DNA of 64,000 bases from JACSRF01 sp964504445 (lineage in GTDB: Bacteria > Chloroflexota > Anaerolineae > Promineifilales > Promineifilaceae). Under the pieces are notes generated by a model, which was not told the origin of the DNA, did no database searches, and was given only the letters and a program-made list of their open reading frames with translations. Numbering within the stretch: position 1 is the stretch's first letter; each line of letters opens with the position of its first letter. Positions 43,132-51,152 of the stretch are shown piece after piece. Where the stretch lies: contig CAZDEO010000011.1 of the NCBI GenBank assembly GCA_964504445.1, positions 22,119 to 86,118 of the forward strand, written 5' to 3'. The position numbers were made by a program, and so were the translations under genes.

Positions 43132-43827
43132 CTATCGCTCTCTTTCTCTTTGCCATAGTTCAATACTTTGCTCCATAACCTGCCGGGTGAGGGCGGCGGC
43201 GGCGGTGGGGTCTTGCTGGGCAACGGTCGTTGCCAGCCCCTCGTAAAACAGCCGCGATCTTTCCCGCGCCTGGGGTAGGGCAAAATAAAGCTGGGCAATC
43301 TGTTGGTAAAAATCACTGAACCCATTCAAAATGAGGGTGTAAATAGGATTGCCTGAAGCAACGGTTAAAGTGTGGTGTAGCTGCCAGTCGAAGGCGGCAA
43401 AAGCGGTGGGCGTGTCTGGCAGAGCGTTAGCACCCGCCAACTGTGCTCGTACAACTTGCGGCGCATGGGTAACGGCCGCTTCGGTGTAGGCGGGGGCTAA
43501 ATGACGCCGCACCGCCAGCAAATTGTCAACAAAGTTGGCCGGTAGCTGGCTGCTGTGCTGCACCAGGGTACTCAGCACATTGAGACCACCTTCCCGCCAA
43601 TAGTCATTGACAACGGTGGCCTTGCCGTGTCGCACGGTGAGCCAACCATCCCGGGCCAGCCGCTGCAACGCTTCCCGCAGGGTGGGGCGCGTGACGCCTA
43701 GCTGATTCGCCAGGGTGCGTTCGCCGGGTAGGTGGCTGCCTACGGCAAAAGTGCCGTCCAAAATAGCCCGGACCAGGGCTTGTTCGGCGTAATCGTTAGG
43801 GCGTTGGGGTGCGGACCAGTTGTTCAT
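43132..43827 (-). CDS. fadR: FadR-type GntR-family regulator
   Basis: 231 residues from ATG 43827. The N-terminal winged helix matches enteric FadR closely: SHLPGERTLANQLGVTRPTL, REALQRLARDGWLTVRHGK and WREGGLNVLSTLVQH. The C-terminal helical domain has FVDNLLAVRRHLAP and NPIYTLILNGFSDFY, where acyl-CoA binds in FadR. FadR senses long-chain acyl-CoA and switches between fatty-acid breakdown and synthesis. A 17-bp site close to the FadR operator lies 17 nt upstream of the start. The downstream oxidase and glpD are the likely first targets. FadR outside gamma-proteobacteria is unusual, so transfer or a FadR-like paralogue is possible. Confidence 0.85.
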   Translation of the reverse strand: MNNWSAPQRPNDYAEQALVRAILDGTFAVGSHLPGERTLANQLGVTRPTLREALQRLARDGWLTVRHGKATVVNDYWREGGLNVLSTLVQHSSQLPANFVDNLLAVRRHLAPAYTEAAVTHAPQVVRAQLAGANALPDTPTAFAAFDWQLHHTLTVASGNPIYTLILNGFSDFYQQIAQLYFALPQARERSRLFYEGLATTVAQQDPTAAAALTRQVMEQSIELWQRERER

Positions 43828-43844
43828 CTCGACTCTAATCTGGT

Positions 43845-43861
43845 AAGTGGTCTGACCAGTT
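43845..43861. promoter_or_regulatory. FadR-like operator
   Basis: On the minus strand it reads AACTGGTCAGACCACTT, whose core TGGTCnGACCA is a perfect palindrome and matches the known FadR consensus (CTGGTCnGACCAG) except for one flank base. It is positioned to block the adjacent fadR-like gene. A further half-site, GACCAGTT, occurs at 43814-43821 inside the first codons. Confidence 0.8.
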
Positions 43862-43965
43862 GAATTTAGTATGTCAGATTTTAAAGGGCATGTCAAGGTG
43901 GCAAATAAAAAGGGCAGGTGCTTTCACATCCGCCCTTCATTTTTATGTTGGTGTACGGCTTGCTT

Positions 43966-45735
43966 TTAATCGAATTGGTAATCCCAGCCAAAGTCCAGGT
44001 CTAGCCGCTCGCCACCCACTTGTAACACAACGCCCCAGCGCCCCACGCCGGGGAAGGGATAAGTCCAGTCGCCGGGGATGAGCAGGTTGAGGTTGGCTTC
44101 GTCGAAGGCGTTGATGGCGACGCAATAGGTGCCCGCATCCAGCCCCTCAAAGCGGTAAAGTCCCTCTTCGTCGGTGGTGGTGGTGGCAATGATGCTGCTG
44201 GGGGGGATGGTGCCATCCGTGGGGCAGGCGCTATTGCTCAAGGTTACCAGCAGTTCTGGGATGGGTGATTCGTAGGTGTTGTAGGTGCCGTTGGCAATGT
44301 AGACGCCGCTGTTTTCGCCAACTTCGATGCAGCCGGTGGAGGGGGATCCATTGGCTTGAATGACGCAGTAATCGGCCCACACCACACCACCCAAAACGCC
44401 AGAGTTGGGTTCGGGGGTGATGGTGGTGTCAACGGTATCGTCGACAATGATGCGCACGAATACAGCATCTTCGATGAAGCCGCCCACGCCGAAGCGCTCG
44501 CCGTTGGCGTTGGCGAGTTGCCAGTTGCTACGGTATGTGCCGGGTTCGGTGGGGGCAATGAGGGAGACGCTGATGTCCAGGGTTTGGCCGGGCACGATGG
44601 TTTCGGTAAGGGGTACTTCGGTTTCCCCGGGTAGGGTTTCGTCGTCTACGGCGACGAAGGTGTAGGCGGTGGTCCAGGGGCAGGTGCCGGTATTGCGCAG
44701 CCGCCAGGTTTTGACAAATTCGGTGCCGGGAGCAAAGATGGTGTCGTCTGGCACAGTCAGATCTGCGACGAAGGCAAAGGTGTTGGTGCAGGTGGCGGGG
44801 TCTACTTCGGGGACGGGGAGGAAGGTGTAGTCCCAGCCGAAGTTGATGTCGGTAAGGGTTTGGCCGGTGGTGAGGGTAACGGCCGTGGCGCTGGTATCTA
44901 CGTCTGGGAATGACCAGCGTCCGGGGTCTAGAACGGCCGTGTTTTCGTCAGCTTCGGCGTCAATGGAGATGCAATACTCCCCGGCGGGCAGATTGGCGAA
45001 GGTGTATTCGCCGGCGGCGTTGGTGGTGGTTTCGTCTAGTCCGGTGGCCGGGCAGGCGCCTGCACCCAGGTTGACCACAATGCCTTCCAGCCCTGGTTCG
45101 CCTTCTGTTAGCTCTCCATCGGCAATCACAGTGTCATCGGTAAGGGCAATACAGCCTGCAGGGATTTCCTCTGCGCCCTCTACGGTGGCGCAAAGGTCGT
45201 GCCACACGGTGCCACTAATGGTCGCGCTGTTGTCGGCTTCGGTGGTAGGTTCTGGTTCCAGGGCAGGTTCTTCCAGGCGGTTATCTGTTTGGAGGGTGAA
45301 AGAACCGGTACGGCCGTTAACGGTTACGGCGTAATTGCCAGCATCCAGTCCTTCTACATCCAGGGCAATCGTTTGGCTGAAGGGGACTAAGGCTTGCGTG
45401 CACATGGCATCAGCCTGGCGCATGGTGGTGATGACCACGCGAAAGGTGTCATCAGAAAATTGTTGGATGACGTCATCAATAGACGTACATCCATCGGCCA
45501 ATGCCCCCCGCGCGATAACGTTAACCTGTACCGGGAAGCTTTCTAGCATTTCGATTTCGATGCTGTCAACCATTGCCTGGCCACGAACGGTTTCGCCACT
45601 GGGCACGGGGGTGTTGGTGGGCGCAGGCTGCGGTGTATTGGTGGGGGGTAATGGGGTGGCGGTGGGTTCGTTTTCGCTGCCGCAAGCGACTAGCAACAGC
45701 GACATGATCAAAATTAACAACCAATAATGTTTCAT
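43966..45735 (-). CDS. Lipoprotein with SdrD-B-like and NBR1-Ig-like domains
   Basis: 589 residues with AAGGA before the ATG. A signal peptide with lipobox LVAC is followed by a Thr/Pro linker. A first domain (~residues 50-150) is followed by two SdrD_B/Cna_B-like beta modules (ISGTVWHDLC, NAAGEYTFANLPAGEYCISI and the copy GVVWADYC, DEEGLYRFEGLDAGTYCVAI). Between them lies an NBR1-type Ig domain (FVKTWRLRNTGTCPWTTAYT to EPGTYRSNWQLANANGERFG). The paired Cys residues could form disulfides outside the cell. It is a surface structural or binding protein. No catalytic motif was seen. Confidence 0.82.
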   Translation of the reverse strand: MKHYWLLILIMSLLLVACGSENEPTATPLPPTNTPQPAPTNTPVPSGETVRGQAMVDSIEIEMLESFPVQVNVIARGALADGCTSIDDVIQQFSDDTFRVVITTMRQADAMCTQALVPFSQTIALDVEGLDAGNYAVTVNGRTGSFTLQTDNRLEEPALEPEPTTEADNSATISGTVWHDLCATVEGAEEIPAGCIALTDDTVIADGELTEGEPGLEGIVVNLGAGACPATGLDETTTNAAGEYTFANLPAGEYCISIDAEADENTAVLDPGRWSFPDVDTSATAVTLTTGQTLTDINFGWDYTFLPVPEVDPATCTNTFAFVADLTVPDDTIFAPGTEFVKTWRLRNTGTCPWTTAYTFVAVDDETLPGETEVPLTETIVPGQTLDISVSLIAPTEPGTYRSNWQLANANGERFGVGGFIEDAVFVRIIVDDTVDTTITPEPNSGVLGGVVWADYCVIQANGSPSTGCIEVGENSGVYIANGTYNTYESPIPELLVTLSNSACPTDGTIPPSSIIATTTTDEEGLYRFEGLDAGTYCVAINAFDEANLNLLIPGDWTYPFPGVGRWGVVLQVGGERLDLDFGWDYQFD

Positions 45736-45747
45736 GAAGGTATCCTT

Positions 45748-46791
45748 TTAACTAAGTAGGTAGGCGGCAATCAGGCGCGCCGTTTCTTCTAGGCTGGCGC
45801 GGTGGGTACGCTCATAATGGTGAGAAGCATCTACACCAGGGCCAATGAGGCCTACGCGCACGTTGCCGCCAGCGCGCCAGTACGCCTCGCCGTCAGAGCC
45901 ATAGTAAGGGTAAATGTCGGTGCGATAAGGAATGTTATTTGTTTCAGCTAGATTTTCCAGCTCGCGGCGAATGCCCATGTGGTAAGGACCGGCTGAATCT
46001 TTGGCGCAAATGGTCACGGAAAATTCGTCGGAGGTTTGCTTGGGGGCGACAACGGCCATATCGATGGAGAGCAGATCATGCAAGTTAGGCGGGAAACCGG
46101 TGGCGGCGCCATGCCCTACTTCTTCGTAGTTGCTGATGTGGATGATGGTATCTTGCTTGGGGCGCAGTCCGGCTGATACCAGGGCGTCTATAGCCCCGTA
46201 GATGGTGGCTACGCTGGCTTTGTCGTCCAGGTGGCGGGAGCGAATGAAACCGGTGTCCGTTTCTTCTACGCGGGGGTCGAAGGCGATGACGTCACCGACG
46301 CGAATGCCCAGGGCGGTTGTTTCTTCTTCGGAGGTGGTGCGGGCATCTAGGCGCACTTCCATGTTGGTGTCGTCGCGCAGTTCGTTGCGTTCTTTGGCGG
46401 TGTGGGCGTGAATGGAAGCGGTGGTGGGCAGGATGGTGCCGCGGTAAGTACGGCCGTTGCTGGCAAAAATGGTGACGCCTTCACCTTCCACCGAGGTCCA
46501 AGACCAGCTACCTAGTTGGGTCATGCGTAAACGGCCGTTGTCTTTTATTTCGCGCACCATGGCTCCCAGGGTATCTACGTGGGCGGTCAGGGCGCGAGGG
46601 CGTTCTCCAGCCTCTCCTGGCCAAGTGCCCACTAAAAACCCTTTGGGTGCTACCGTCATGGAAAAGGGAAAATGGACAAATGCATCTTTGACGTAGGCAA
46701 TTGCCTGTTCCGTGTCTCCGGTGGGGCTGGGCGTATTGAGTAGTCCTACCATAAATGCAACCATCTTATCAACATCTATTTTTAGATTCAT
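45748..46791 (-). CDS. M42-family metallo-aminopeptidase
   Basis: 347 residues, typical length. Two-metal aminopeptidases of this family form large tetrahedral dodecamers in the cytoplasm. Ligands visible: His/Asp of LTAHVDTLGA (near residue 70), Asp of RHLDDKASVATIYG, Glu-Glu of SNYEEVGHGAATG, the Asp of LLSIDMAVV and the terminal His in THRASLEETARLI. A promoter with a 17-bp spacer lies upstream (46836-46864). Confidence 0.92.
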   Translation of the reverse strand: MNLKIDVDKMVAFMVGLLNTPSPTGDTEQAIAYVKDAFVHFPFSMTVAPKGFLVGTWPGEAGERPRALTAHVDTLGAMVREIKDNGRLRMTQLGSWSWTSVEGEGVTIFASNGRTYRGTILPTTASIHAHTAKERNELRDDTNMEVRLDARTTSEEETTALGIRVGDVIAFDPRVEETDTGFIRSRHLDDKASVATIYGAIDALVSAGLRPKQDTIIHISNYEEVGHGAATGFPPNLHDLLSIDMAVVAPKQTSDEFSVTICAKDSAGPYHMGIRRELENLAETNNIPYRTDIYPYYGSDGEAYWRAGGNVRVGLIGPGVDASHHYERTHRASLEETARLIAAYLLS

Positions 46792-46835
46792 GATGTTTGT
46801 CCTTTTTGGCAGTCGCGCCGGAAAAATGTATGGGC

Positions 46836-46864
46836 ATTATAAAATAAGGGTGCAGGCAATACAA
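46836..46864 (-). promoter_or_regulatory. Promoter of the M42 peptidase gene
   Basis: Minus strand TTGTAT, a 17-bp spacer and TATAAT, 44 nt before the start codon. Confidence 0.6.
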
Positions 46865-46907
46865 CCTAACTACCCAGTTATTGCACGAATTTAACCACTC
46901 ACTCAAC

Positions 46908-47687
46908 TCATGGCGCCTGGTTGTTAATGAGAGACAACACCTGTTTTAGTAGCGGGCCATTGGTAGCCATACCTTCGGCGGCGTGGATGGTAGGGTTGCC
47001 TTGCCAGTCGGTGAAACTGCCGCCAGCCTCTTCCAGAATAACTTGCATGGGGGCACAATCCCACAAGGCGACGATGGGGTCTACCATAATTTCGGCGCGA
47101 CCGGTGGCGACCAGGGCGTAACCGTAGGCGTCGCCCCAAGTACGCTGAATGTAGGTGGCTTCTGTCAGTTGCTGCCAGGCGAGGTTTTTGGTGGGGTAAG
47201 GGGTAAAGTTGCTGGTGCTTGCCAGCAGAACGGCATCTTGCAGCTTATTGACTGGGGAGGTGCGGGCGCGACGGCCGTTCCAATAGCACCCGCCACCGCG
47301 AACGGCATACACTGTTTCAGCCAACGCCGGAAAATGAGCCACGCCTAGCAGCGCTTGCTCTCCGTCGGTGAGGGCCAGCAGGGTGGCGTACAACGGCACG
47401 CCACTGACAAAGGATTTGGTGCCATCAATAGGGTCGAGAATCCAGGTATAGGGGGAGTTTTGGGCAGGGGAACGGCCGTACTCTTCCCCCAGGATACCAT
47501 GAGTGGGCCAATATTGGCCGATTAGCTCGCGCAGCTTTTGCTCCGCTTGCCGGTCGGCAATGGTGACAGGGGTGTTGTCGGCTTTGCGTTCAGCCGTAAC
47601 ACCTGCTTGGAAATAGCTTAAGGTAATGCGCCCGGCTTGCCAGGCCGCATCCAGAGCAAATTCGAGAAAGGCTTGGGGGGTTGTCAT
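46908..47687 (-). CDS. Inositol-phosphatase-family phosphatase (HisN-like)
   Basis: 259 residues. Li+-sensitive, Mg2+-dependent phosphatase family. Metal motifs are LGEEYG (Glu), WILDPIDGTKSF (Asp-x-Ile-Asp-Gly-Thr) and VALWDCAPMQVILEEAGG (Trp-Asp). RTWGDAYGYALVATGRAEIM is seen in the histidinol-phosphatase HisN subgroup. Substrate may be histidinol phosphate or inositol phosphate. No his genes are nearby to decide. Confidence 0.9.
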   Translation of the reverse strand: MTTPQAFLEFALDAAWQAGRITLSYFQAGVTAERKADNTPVTIADRQAEQKLRELIGQYWPTHGILGEEYGRSPAQNSPYTWILDPIDGTKSFVSGVPLYATLLALTDGEQALLGVAHFPALAETVYAVRGGGCYWNGRRARTSPVNKLQDAVLLASTSNFTPYPTKNLAWQQLTEATYIQRTWGDAYGYALVATGRAEIMVDPIVALWDCAPMQVILEEAGGSFTDWQGNPTIHAAEGMATNGPLLKQVLSLINNQAP

Positions 47688-47709
47688 AAGTGCTGTAAAT
47701 AATGAAAGG

Positions 47710-48267
47710 TTATTGGTTGATGGTTAATTGGGGCTTGTTGCGCTGAGGCCACCACCGCAAAATCGTGCTGCCATCGGTGAAGCCCAGGGGCAAAAAGGCG
47801 CCCAGAGTCAGGAAGAGACTGTTGTCTATAAAGGTGAAGGCGGCGACGAGGGCGTAAACATCACCCAACGGGCGCAGCAACAGCCAGATCAGCCCGGCGG
47901 CTACAGAAAGCAGCACACTGGCAATAGGCCCACCCAAAGCGCGTTGTATGTGAATGTCGGCGGCCAGGGGTGGTTCATCTGCCGGGTAGTAGGATGTGCC
48001 AAGCGGTCCCCAAAAATCGACGCCTTCCATGGGAAAGCCGGTAATTTCGGCGGCACGGGCGTGGCCCAGATGGTGCCACAGGTCAGAAAGGTAATGCAGG
48101 AGCACGGCCGTTAGCCCTCCCACCATCGCCTTCCGAGGCGAGACCCGGAACTGTTTAATGCCCAGGGAAGAAAACAAAGCCCAAAGCAGCATCGCCGCGA
48201 TAAAAGCCATAGGGCGCACGCGAATTTTTAGACCAAATAACCTGCCAATTGAGAAGGATTGATTCAT
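47710..48267 (-). CDS. M50-like membrane protein lacking the catalytic Glu
   Basis: 185 residues from ATG 48267 with AAGGAG at 7 nt. The long open frame upstream is rejected. Four or five membrane spans are present, with a site-2-protease-like layout: the span containing LWHHLGHARAAE aligns to the HExxH metal motif, and ALGGPIASVLLSVAAGLIW resembles the second conserved loop. The catalytic Glu is replaced by His (codon 48070-48072), so peptidase activity is doubtful. It could be a pseudoprotease or a chaperone-like membrane protein. Confidence 0.75.
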   Translation of the reverse strand: MNQSFSIGRLFGLKIRVRPMAFIAAMLLWALFSSLGIKQFRVSPRKAMVGGLTAVLLHYLSDLWHHLGHARAAEITGFPMEGVDFWGPLGTSYYPADEPPLAADIHIQRALGGPIASVLLSVAAGLIWLLLRPLGDVYALVAAFTFIDNSLFLTLGAFLPLGFTDGSTILRWWPQRNKPQLTINQ

Positions 48268-48439
48268 GCAATGCTCCTTTTGTGCCCTGGCAGCGGGCAA
48301 CATTTCCCCAATTATGGATTTGATTGGTCGAGAAGGCAATTTAATGGAGCGGCTAAGCACGCATTTACTCAGGGTTCGATTTTTAAGGCAAGGGGTGCCA
48401 AGACAAACGCAGCAAAGGGTAAAAGCCCAAACCTGTGCG

Positions 48440-48793
48440 CTATAAACGGCGCAATTTTGCCCGGTACAGCCAGTTAAACAAAAAAAGGGTGCCAATGAGA
48501 ATCAGGGGGCCTGAGATAAACAAACTCCAGTCGAGCCGTCCGGTCTCGATGAAATATAGGAAGGCCAGGGCGATAAAGACGAACGCCCCAATCCATTCCC
48601 AACGCCAGGCTAAAATGAGCACAATAATCACAATGTAGGTGGGAATGAGGTGGATGAGCAAGGCTGCCACTGTTTCCCAGAAACTGTACCCTACGCCGAT
48701 AACGTCCAGGGCAAAGAGGCTGATAAAAATGGCGAAAAGTATGCTCAGCACTCTTGGTGACCAATATAGAACACGCTTTAAATTTTTGTTCAT
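48440..48793 (-). CDS. Small hypothetical membrane protein, 117 residues
   Basis: Starts at ATG 48793 (MNKNLKRVLYWSPRVLSILF), with a G-rich stretch upstream and a TATAAT 55 nt before it. Four membrane spans fill most of the chain. It resembles the widespread small four-span DUF-type membrane proteins. No catalytic residues were recognised. Confidence 0.7.
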   Translation of the reverse strand: MNKNLKRVLYWSPRVLSILFAIFISLFALDVIGVGYSFWETVAALLIHLIPTYIVIIVLILAWRWEWIGAFVFIALAFLYFIETGRLDWSLFISGPLILIGTLFLFNWLYRAKLRRL

Positions 48794-48883
48794 GGTAAGC
48801 CCCCTGCGGTGAAAGGGAACGGCGCTCCCAGTTGGCTCCGTGCTTACATTATACACCACCGCGCCGGTTAATGGGTTGGCTGG

Positions 48884-49738
48884 TTACGCTTTGGGCATCC
48901 GCCGAATCTGCTGAAGGTAGTTGCAAACGCGCTGGTCATCCTGATGGGGGTAGTCAAAGTGGAAATGGCTGGCAACGACGACGGCCGTTTCCCGAAACAG
49001 CTCTCCCATCATAAACAACGCCTCCCAGTTGCGGTCAAAATCGGCGTTGGCATAGGTGCTTAGCAGCTTCTCCCACAATTCTGGTTCCAGATATTGTGCA
49101 AAATATTTACCCATTTTGCCAGCGTTGCACGCAAAATTGGTTTTCACGCCAATGTACCAGGTTAGCATTTTCATCAATTGGGCCCGTACCACTTGGTCCA
49201 GCATAAACTTGGCATAGGTAATTTCTGTGCGCCACAGCCCCTTAGCCACGTAAGGAGAGACCCACCAAAATTCATTGCAGCAATCCGCAAAAGCTTTGGC
49301 TGTAGGCAGTTGCGGCCAATAGCTGCTGTCATCGGCTGGGGGAAAAGGGTGGATGATACCGTCCTTATCCAACAGAAGTACGCTGAGGCTGTCTGCGGCC
49401 ATATCATCCAGGCGGGAGACAGGATAAAGCGTTAGATCAATGCGGTTGCCGTCAGTAAATTGCATGAGGTAAGTGTAGCTTCCTGAATTTTCTGGTGGCG
49501 GGTCTTCCATATCATCCGGAAGCTGCAGGATGATCCGTTCGCCGAAACAATCAATCCAACCAGGGTCTTGCTTGAAGGAATCTATCTCGGTGACCAGATA
49601 AACGATGTCGAAATCCTGAAAAATGTCGCGGGGAGCCTTGGGGTTGGCGCGGGAGCCGTTCAAAATCACAGCGCGAATGCGTTCATCGTTTTGTGCTGTG
49701 TTACGAATAAGGTCATACATTTCTTGTGCGCTACGCAT
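48884..49738 (-). CDS. Aminoglycoside 6-adenylyltransferase-like nucleotidyltransferase
   Basis: 284 residues. ANT(6)/AadE-type nucleotidyltransferases adenylylate streptomycin or other small molecules. Motifs: MYDLIRNTAQNDERIRAVIL, GSRANP, the catalytic DFDIVYLV (Asp-x-Asp) and the YTYLMQFTDGNRIDLTLYP segment with the third Asp, then a helical C-terminal half (KTNFACNAGKMGKYFAQYL). It lies 7 nt after the STAND-winged-helix gene and follows the RSH-STAND fusion in the same direction. It may therefore belong to that operon rather than being a stand-alone resistance gene. Confidence 0.9.
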   Translation of the reverse strand: MRSAQEMYDLIRNTAQNDERIRAVILNGSRANPKAPRDIFQDFDIVYLVTEIDSFKQDPGWIDCFGERIILQLPDDMEDPPPENSGSYTYLMQFTDGNRIDLTLYPVSRLDDMAADSLSVLLLDKDGIIHPFPPADDSSYWPQLPTAKAFADCCNEFWWVSPYVAKGLWRTEITYAKFMLDQVVRAQLMKMLTWYIGVKTNFACNAGKMGKYFAQYLEPELWEKLLSTYANADFDRNWEALFMMGELFRETAVVVASHFHFDYPHQDDQRVCNYLQQIRRMPKA

Positions 49739-49745
49739 TGCTTTT

Positions 49746-51152
49746 TTAACCTACCTCATTGGGATCTCGCATCAGGTATCCCTCGCCACGAGCGGCCAGA
49801 ATGTAGCGGGGGTGTTTGGGGTCTTCTTCTATCTTGCCACGTAGGCGGTTGATGGCTTTTTCTACCACAGCAATGGACTTGCCGGGGTCCCATAAATCAC
49901 GATGAAGGTCTTCCAGGCGGCACACTTCTCCGGCGTGATCTAGCAGGTAGGTAAGTAGGCGGTTTTCTAGAGAAGTGAGGCTGATTTCCCGTTGGTGGAG
50001 AATGGCGCGACGCTGAGCGGGCAGGTGTTTAAAGATGGCTGGCGGCGCGGGCGCAACGGCCGTTTCCCCCGCACCCTTTGGCGCCGATTCCTCCAGACGC
50101 TGGCATGCCCAATAGCCAAACACGTCGGCAAAAGGAACCAGTCCTTCCTGGCGGTTTTCTAGCAGCCCGAGCTGGTGGCGCAGCCTGTTTAGCAAAATAC
50201 GGTCTCCTGGTGCCGGTTCCCCTTGTGCGGCGGCTCTGGCAGCGGCGCAAAGGACCCGCTTCTCGTCTGGTTGCCGACGCTCAAGCAACTGCTTACAGAG
50301 CCAGCGCACATGTCCGTCATAGCGAAACTGGCTCAGCACTTCCTCATACAAGCTTTCTGTTGGGCTACCCCAGCGGCGCGCATTGAACAGATGCCCACAA
50401 GCTGCTTTTAGCAAGTCGGGATGCCGGCCTGCCTCATGTAGCAGGAAGGCCACATCGTCATCTATCAGAGGGGGTAACTCTTCAGCGGCGGCGGCCCGCT
50501 GGCATAGTAGTTCGGCTTCGTTGCGGGTCAGCAGCCCCACGTGAAGATTGTGGAAGATATTGGCAAAAGGAGAAACGGCCGTTTCCCCTTCGATCTGATT
50601 GGTAATCTCGGTTAGGGGGCGTGAGCTGGTAATGACAAAAGCCAGGCGTTTCGCATGGCGCACCGCCAACGCCCGCAACCAGTTCAAATCAGCGGGTTGC
50701 AAGCCCGTGAGCAGATCAAAGTCATCAATGCAGAAGATGAGACGACTAAGATGAGGAGATGCCAGCAGGGTATCAACGGCCGTTTCCACCTTGGCAAAAC
50801 ATTGCTGGGCCGTGAGGGCCTCCTCTGTCTCCCCGGCAGACATTTCCCCTTCTATTTGCAGTCGCTGCCAGAAAAACTGCCAAAAAGATTGCGAATCATA
50901 GGCAGCCAACTCTAGCAGCCGCAGCCACACATAAACCCCTTTGGTGCGCGGCGGCAGCCCTGCCTGTTGCCCATAAATGTAGTATAGTAGCGACGTTTTT
51001 CCGATGCGTGGTTCACCTACCAGGTTGCAGTTTTGCGGCGTTGCGCGCCGTAAATTTTCTGCTACCCAAGACACTTCGCGGACGCGAGGAATAAAACCGG
51101 CCACGTCTTGCACCGGCTCACGACTCAGAAAATTCCCTGTTAACCTGGCCAT
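49746..51152 (-). CDS. STAND ATPase with C-terminal winged-helix DNA-binding domain
   Basis: 468 residues from ATG 51152, with AAGGAG at 6 nt. The frame open further upstream overlaps the RSH-STAND gene and lacks a ribosome site. Walker A GEPRIGKTS (~residues 49-57), Walker B LIFCIDDFDLL and FVITSSRPLTE make an AAA/STAND NTPase. The last ~90 residues are an OmpR/PhoB-type winged helix (LTSLENRLLTYLLDHAGEVC, EDLHRDLWDP, VEKAINRLRGKIEEDP, YILAARGEGYLM). The start overlaps the end of the RSH-STAND gene by 13 nt, so translation is coupled. It is probably a signal-dependent transcription factor. The signal and targets are unknown. Confidence 0.85.
   Translation of the reverse strand: MARLTGNFLSREPVQDVAGFIPRVREVSWVAENLRRATPQNCNLVGEPRIGKTSLLYYIYGQQAGLPPRTKGVYVWLRLLELAAYDSQSFWQFFWQRLQIEGEMSAGETEEALTAQQCFAKVETAVDTLLASPHLSRLIFCIDDFDLLTGLQPADLNWLRALAVRHAKRLAFVITSSRPLTEITNQIEGETAVSPFANIFHNLHVGLLTRNEAELLCQRAAAAEELPPLIDDDVAFLLHEAGRHPDLLKAACGHLFNARRWGSPTESLYEEVLSQFRYDGHVRWLCKQLLERRQPDEKRVLCAAARAAAQGEPAPGDRILLNRLRHQLGLLENRQEGLVPFADVFGYWACQRLEESAPKGAGETAVAPAPPAIFKHLPAQRRAILHQREISLTSLENRLLTYLLDHAGEVCRLEDLHRDLWDPGKSIAVVEKAINRLRGKIEEDPKHPRYILAARGEGYLMRDPNEVG

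Noticed and set aside
43095..43325. 77-residue N-terminal extension of the AGPS-like gene
   Set aside because: It overlaps the end of fadR, is low-complexity and Pro-rich, and lacks a ribosome site. ATG 43094 has AAGGAGG.
48884..49738. Acquired aminoglycoside-resistance gene on a mobile element
   Set aside because: No transposase, integron or plasmid feature is near. Octamer content is like that of neighbours and the gene sits in an operon-like run, so a resident enzyme is more likely.
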